Source: JAVJPJ01 sp040217295
GTDB lineage: Bacteria; Pseudomonadota; Alphaproteobacteria; Rhodobacterales; Rhodobacteraceae
NCBI GenBank assembly: GCA_964460185.1
Contig: CAYWTM010000144.1
Coordinates: forward strand, 1 to 7,870
Reading direction: 5' to 3'
DNA: 7,870 bases
In this document: positions 6,716 through 7,870 of the stretch, in pieces
Layout: each line of letters starts with the position of its first letter
Position numbering within the stretch: position 1 is the first letter of the stretch
Made by a program: the position numbers and the translations under genes
The notes under the pieces: model-generated
The model's input: only the letters and a program-made list of their open reading frames with translations
Told to the model about the DNA's origin: nothing
The model's database searches: none

Positions 6716-7417
6716 ATGTTGCGGTTGTTTTCCAAATCCCTGTTTTCGCCAGACACAGCGGCGCAGGGTGTGCTCGACGCCGGAATTGCCGGCCATTATG
6801 GCATCCCGCGCGGTGAAAAGCCGATTGACGACTGGGAAAGCAACCATGGCGATGATCAGCCGCCGGGCGGCACGCCGGGCCGCGACGAGGTTTTCGGAAC
6901 CAACGCCGACGACGTGATCGACCGCTTTGGTCACGACGGCGGCGAACGCATCTTCGGCTTTGCGGGTGACGATACGATCATTGCGGGTGGCGGCGACGAT
7001 GCGGTCTTTGGCGGTATCGGCAATGACGACCTGTACGGAGAAGGCGGAAACGATACGCTGGTCGGGGGCGAGGGTGACGATATCGCTTTCGGTGGCGCAG
7101 GGGCCGACGAGATTCACACCGGTCAGGGCGCGGATATCGCGGCCGGTGGCGCTGGCGACGATATCATATTTCTGGTGGATGACGGCGAGGTCGATCTTAT
7201 CATATTCGCCCAAGGCGACGATTTCGACATCATCGACAATTTCGAACAAGGGTTCGATCAGATTGCCCTCGCCGATTTCGGGTTCGGTGATTTCGGCGAT
7301 GTGGCTGGCATGATCTCCTATTCGGGCGACCAGGCGATGATTGATCTTGGCGGCGGTGACATGATCATCTTTACCGATCTCGGCGGCCTGCTGAACGAGA
7401 GCGATTTCATCTTTTGA
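6716..7417 (+). CDS. Small RTX (hemolysin-type calcium-binding repeat) secreted protein
   Basis: This 233-residue, strongly acidic protein carries eight consecutive RTX nonapeptides of the G-G-x-G-x-D-x-U-x type at residues 81-152, with a degenerate one at 72-80. Such repeats bind calcium and fold as a parallel beta-roll outside the cell. The tail has the usual post-RTX pattern: DIIDNFEQGFDQI (171-183), then IDLGGGD and a C-terminal SDFIF, fitting an uncleaved type I secretion signal. There is no Sec signal peptide. The first 60 residues contain no domain I recognise, so it seems to be almost only repeats and secretion signal, short for the family. GAGGAG at 6702-6707 sits eight bases before the ATG. 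No TolC, ABC exporter or membrane-fusion gene is in the window, so export must rely on genes elsewhere. It is divergent from the autotransporter. Function beyond calcium binding and export is unknown. Confidence 0.9.
   Translation: MLRLFSKSLFSPDTAAQGVLDAGIAGHYGIPRGEKPIDDWESNHGDDQPPGGTPGRDEVFGTNADDVIDRFGHDGGERIFGFAGDDTIIAGGGDDAVFGGIGNDDLYGEGGNDTLVGGEGDDIAFGGAGADEIHTGQGADIAAGGAGDDIIFLVDDGEVDLIIFAQGDDFDIIDNFEQGFDQIALADFGFGDFGDVAGMISYSGDQAMIDLGGGDMIIFTDLGGLLNESDFIF
6956..7171 (+). repeat. Eight tandem RTX nonapeptide repeats (27-bp units)
   Basis: Units run without gaps: GFAGDDTII, AGGGDDAVF, GGIGNDDLY, GEGGNDTLV, GGEGDDIAF, GGAGADEIH, TGQGADIAA, GGAGDDIIF. All keep the sixth-position Asp or its equivalent. 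The seventh (TGQGADIAA) is the most diverged and lacks the usual large hydrophobic eighth residue. Confidence 0.92.
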
Positions 7418-7434
7418 GCCGGACGACAGGAGAT

Positions 7435-7451
7435 CGCCCGCAAACGGGGCG
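7435..7451 (+). terminator. Weak hairpin after the RTX gene
   Basis: CGCCCG (7435-7440) and CGGGGCG (7445-7451) pair around CAAA with one bulged G, 18 nt after the RTX stop. No T-run follows, so termination is only a possibility. The following stretch to 7559 holds nothing I can support. Confidence 0.25.
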
Positions 7452-7559
7452 GGGTCGCGGATGGGCGCCGAACGTGGCGGGCCGCCGCGCTGGTCTCCTC
7501 GGGACGAAACGTCGCTGTTTTTTGCCCCTGCAAACGCGCCTTTGCCGCAGGTCATCCGG

Positions 7560-7588
7560 TTGACCGTCGCACCCCCGGGCGGTAGACC
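7560..7588 (+). promoter_or_regulatory. Candidate promoter of nuoA
   Basis: TTGACC (7560-7565, five of six) is followed after 17 bases by TAGACC (7583-7588, three of six). Transcription would start near 7595, about 55 nt before nuoA. A strong -35 with a poor -10 is common in alphaproteobacteria. Confidence 0.35.
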
Positions 7589-7606
7589 GTTCGCTGACCG
7601 GACCGA

Positions 7607-7642
7607 CCCTGGGCAGACGCCGGGGTCTGTGCCATGCCAGGG
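7607..7642 (+). promoter_or_regulatory. Hairpin covering the nuoA ribosome binding site
   Basis: An outer stem CCCTGG (7607-7612)/CCAGGG (7637-7642) encloses an inner stem CAGAC (7614-7618)/GTCTG (7625-7629) with a six-base loop. The AGGG of the nuoA Shine-Dalgarno (7639-7642) lies in the outer 3' arm, so folding would hide it. A regulatory role is inference. Confidence 0.4.
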
Positions 7643-7649
7643 ATAGCCT

Positions 7650-7870
7650 ATGTCAGAGCTGATGATGAATTACGCCCCGATCCTGATCTTCCTCGCGATC
7701 GCGATCGGGCTGGGTTTGGTGCTGATCCTTGCGGCCGTCATCCTGGCCGTCAGCAACCCCGACCCCGAAAAGGTTTCGGCCTATGAATGCGGGTTCAATG
7801 CCTTCGACGACGCGCGCATGAAATTCGACGTGCGGTTCTACCTGGTGTCGATCCTGTTCATCATCTTCGA
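7650..7870 (+). CDS. nuoA: NADH-quinone oxidoreductase subunit A, 5' part (cut by the window edge)
   Basis: The window holds 73 codons plus two bases. The product begins MSELMMNYAP, then has a first membrane helix (about 8-34), the loop NPDPEKVSAYECGFNAFDDA (36-55), and the start of a second helix (from about 62). This loop with YECG and Cys47 is the hallmark of NuoA/ND3, which in complex I lies near the quinone site and at the junction of membrane and peripheral arms; the Cys corresponds to the one exposed in the mitochondrial active/deactive switch. NuoA is a three-helix inner-membrane subunit of roughly 120 residues, so about 50 are missing only because the window ends. AGGGA (7639-7643) precedes the ATG by six bases. 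In most bacteria nuoA opens the nuo operon, so nuoB and others should follow. The sequence closely resembles Rhodobacteraceae NuoA. Confidence 0.95.
   Translation, partial: MSELMMNYAPILIFLAIAIGLGLVLILAAVILAVSNPDPEKVSAYECGFNAFDDARMKFDVRFYLVSILFIIF

Noticed and set aside
6587..7555. 322-codon minus-strand frame opposite the RTX gene, longer than the gene itself
   Set aside because: Its internal periodicity (repeated D-R-I-V-like strings) is only the complement of the 27-bp RTX units. The plus strand has canonical RTX nonapeptides, a good ribosome site and a secretion tail.
7461..7646. 61-codon plus-strand frame between the RTX gene and nuoA
   Set aside because: There is no proper ribosome site. 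The Pro/Arg-rich product is unrecognisable, and the candidate nuoA promoter and leader hairpin lie within it. I judge it chance.

Overview
This GC-rich window (roughly 65% G+C in the genes) most likely comes from the chromosome of an alphaproteobacterium of the Rhodobacteraceae/Roseobacter type. The best clue is the 3' edge, where the first 73 codons of nuoA are a close match to the NADH dehydrogenase subunit A of that family. The codon use (strong G/C third positions), the RTX protein and the compact autotransporter also fit a marine alphaproteobacterium. The taxonomic call is inference; no rRNA or other marker is present.

Layout. (1) 37-2630, plus strand: a two-gene unit of a zinc-free quinone-oxidoreductase-type dehydrogenase and a class I AMP-forming acyl-CoA synthetase, 68 nt apart, with a hairpin next to the second Shine-Dalgarno. 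(2) 2631-2698: a short convergent gap with a strong GC stem-loop. (3) 2699-4591, minus strand: a full-length GH13 amylosucrase-family enzyme with all catalytic residues present. Its start codon has a weak ribosome site and is overlapped by a 23-codon reading frame that has a good one. (4) 4592-4759: this leader and a hairpin terminator for the gene upstream. (5) 4760-6448, minus strand: an autotransporter-type outer-membrane protein with a signal peptide, seven tandem ~25-residue passenger repeats and a C-terminal beta-barrel ending in Phe. (6) 6449-6715: an AT-rich divergent control region with candidate back-to-back promoters and several inverted repeats. (7) 6716-7417, plus strand: a small RTX calcium-binding protein with eight clean nonapeptides and a type I secretion-like C-terminus. 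(8) 7418-7649: the nuoA leader, with a promoter candidate and a hairpin that covers the nuoA ribosome site. (9) 7650 to the edge: nuoA, presumably the first gene of the complex I operon.

The genes do not form one obvious pathway. The first pair looks like oxidation and activation of an organic acid. The amylosucrase would turn sucrose into an alpha-glucan plus fructose. The autotransporter and the RTX protein are both predicted to be exported and are transcribed divergently from a shared control region, so joint regulation is plausible. The block 2699-7417 looks like accessory gene content next to a core respiratory operon. I found no mobile element, CRISPR array, tRNA or rRNA. No clearly new multi-gene system is evident; the most unusual signals are the leader and overlap structures and the repeat-built surface protein.
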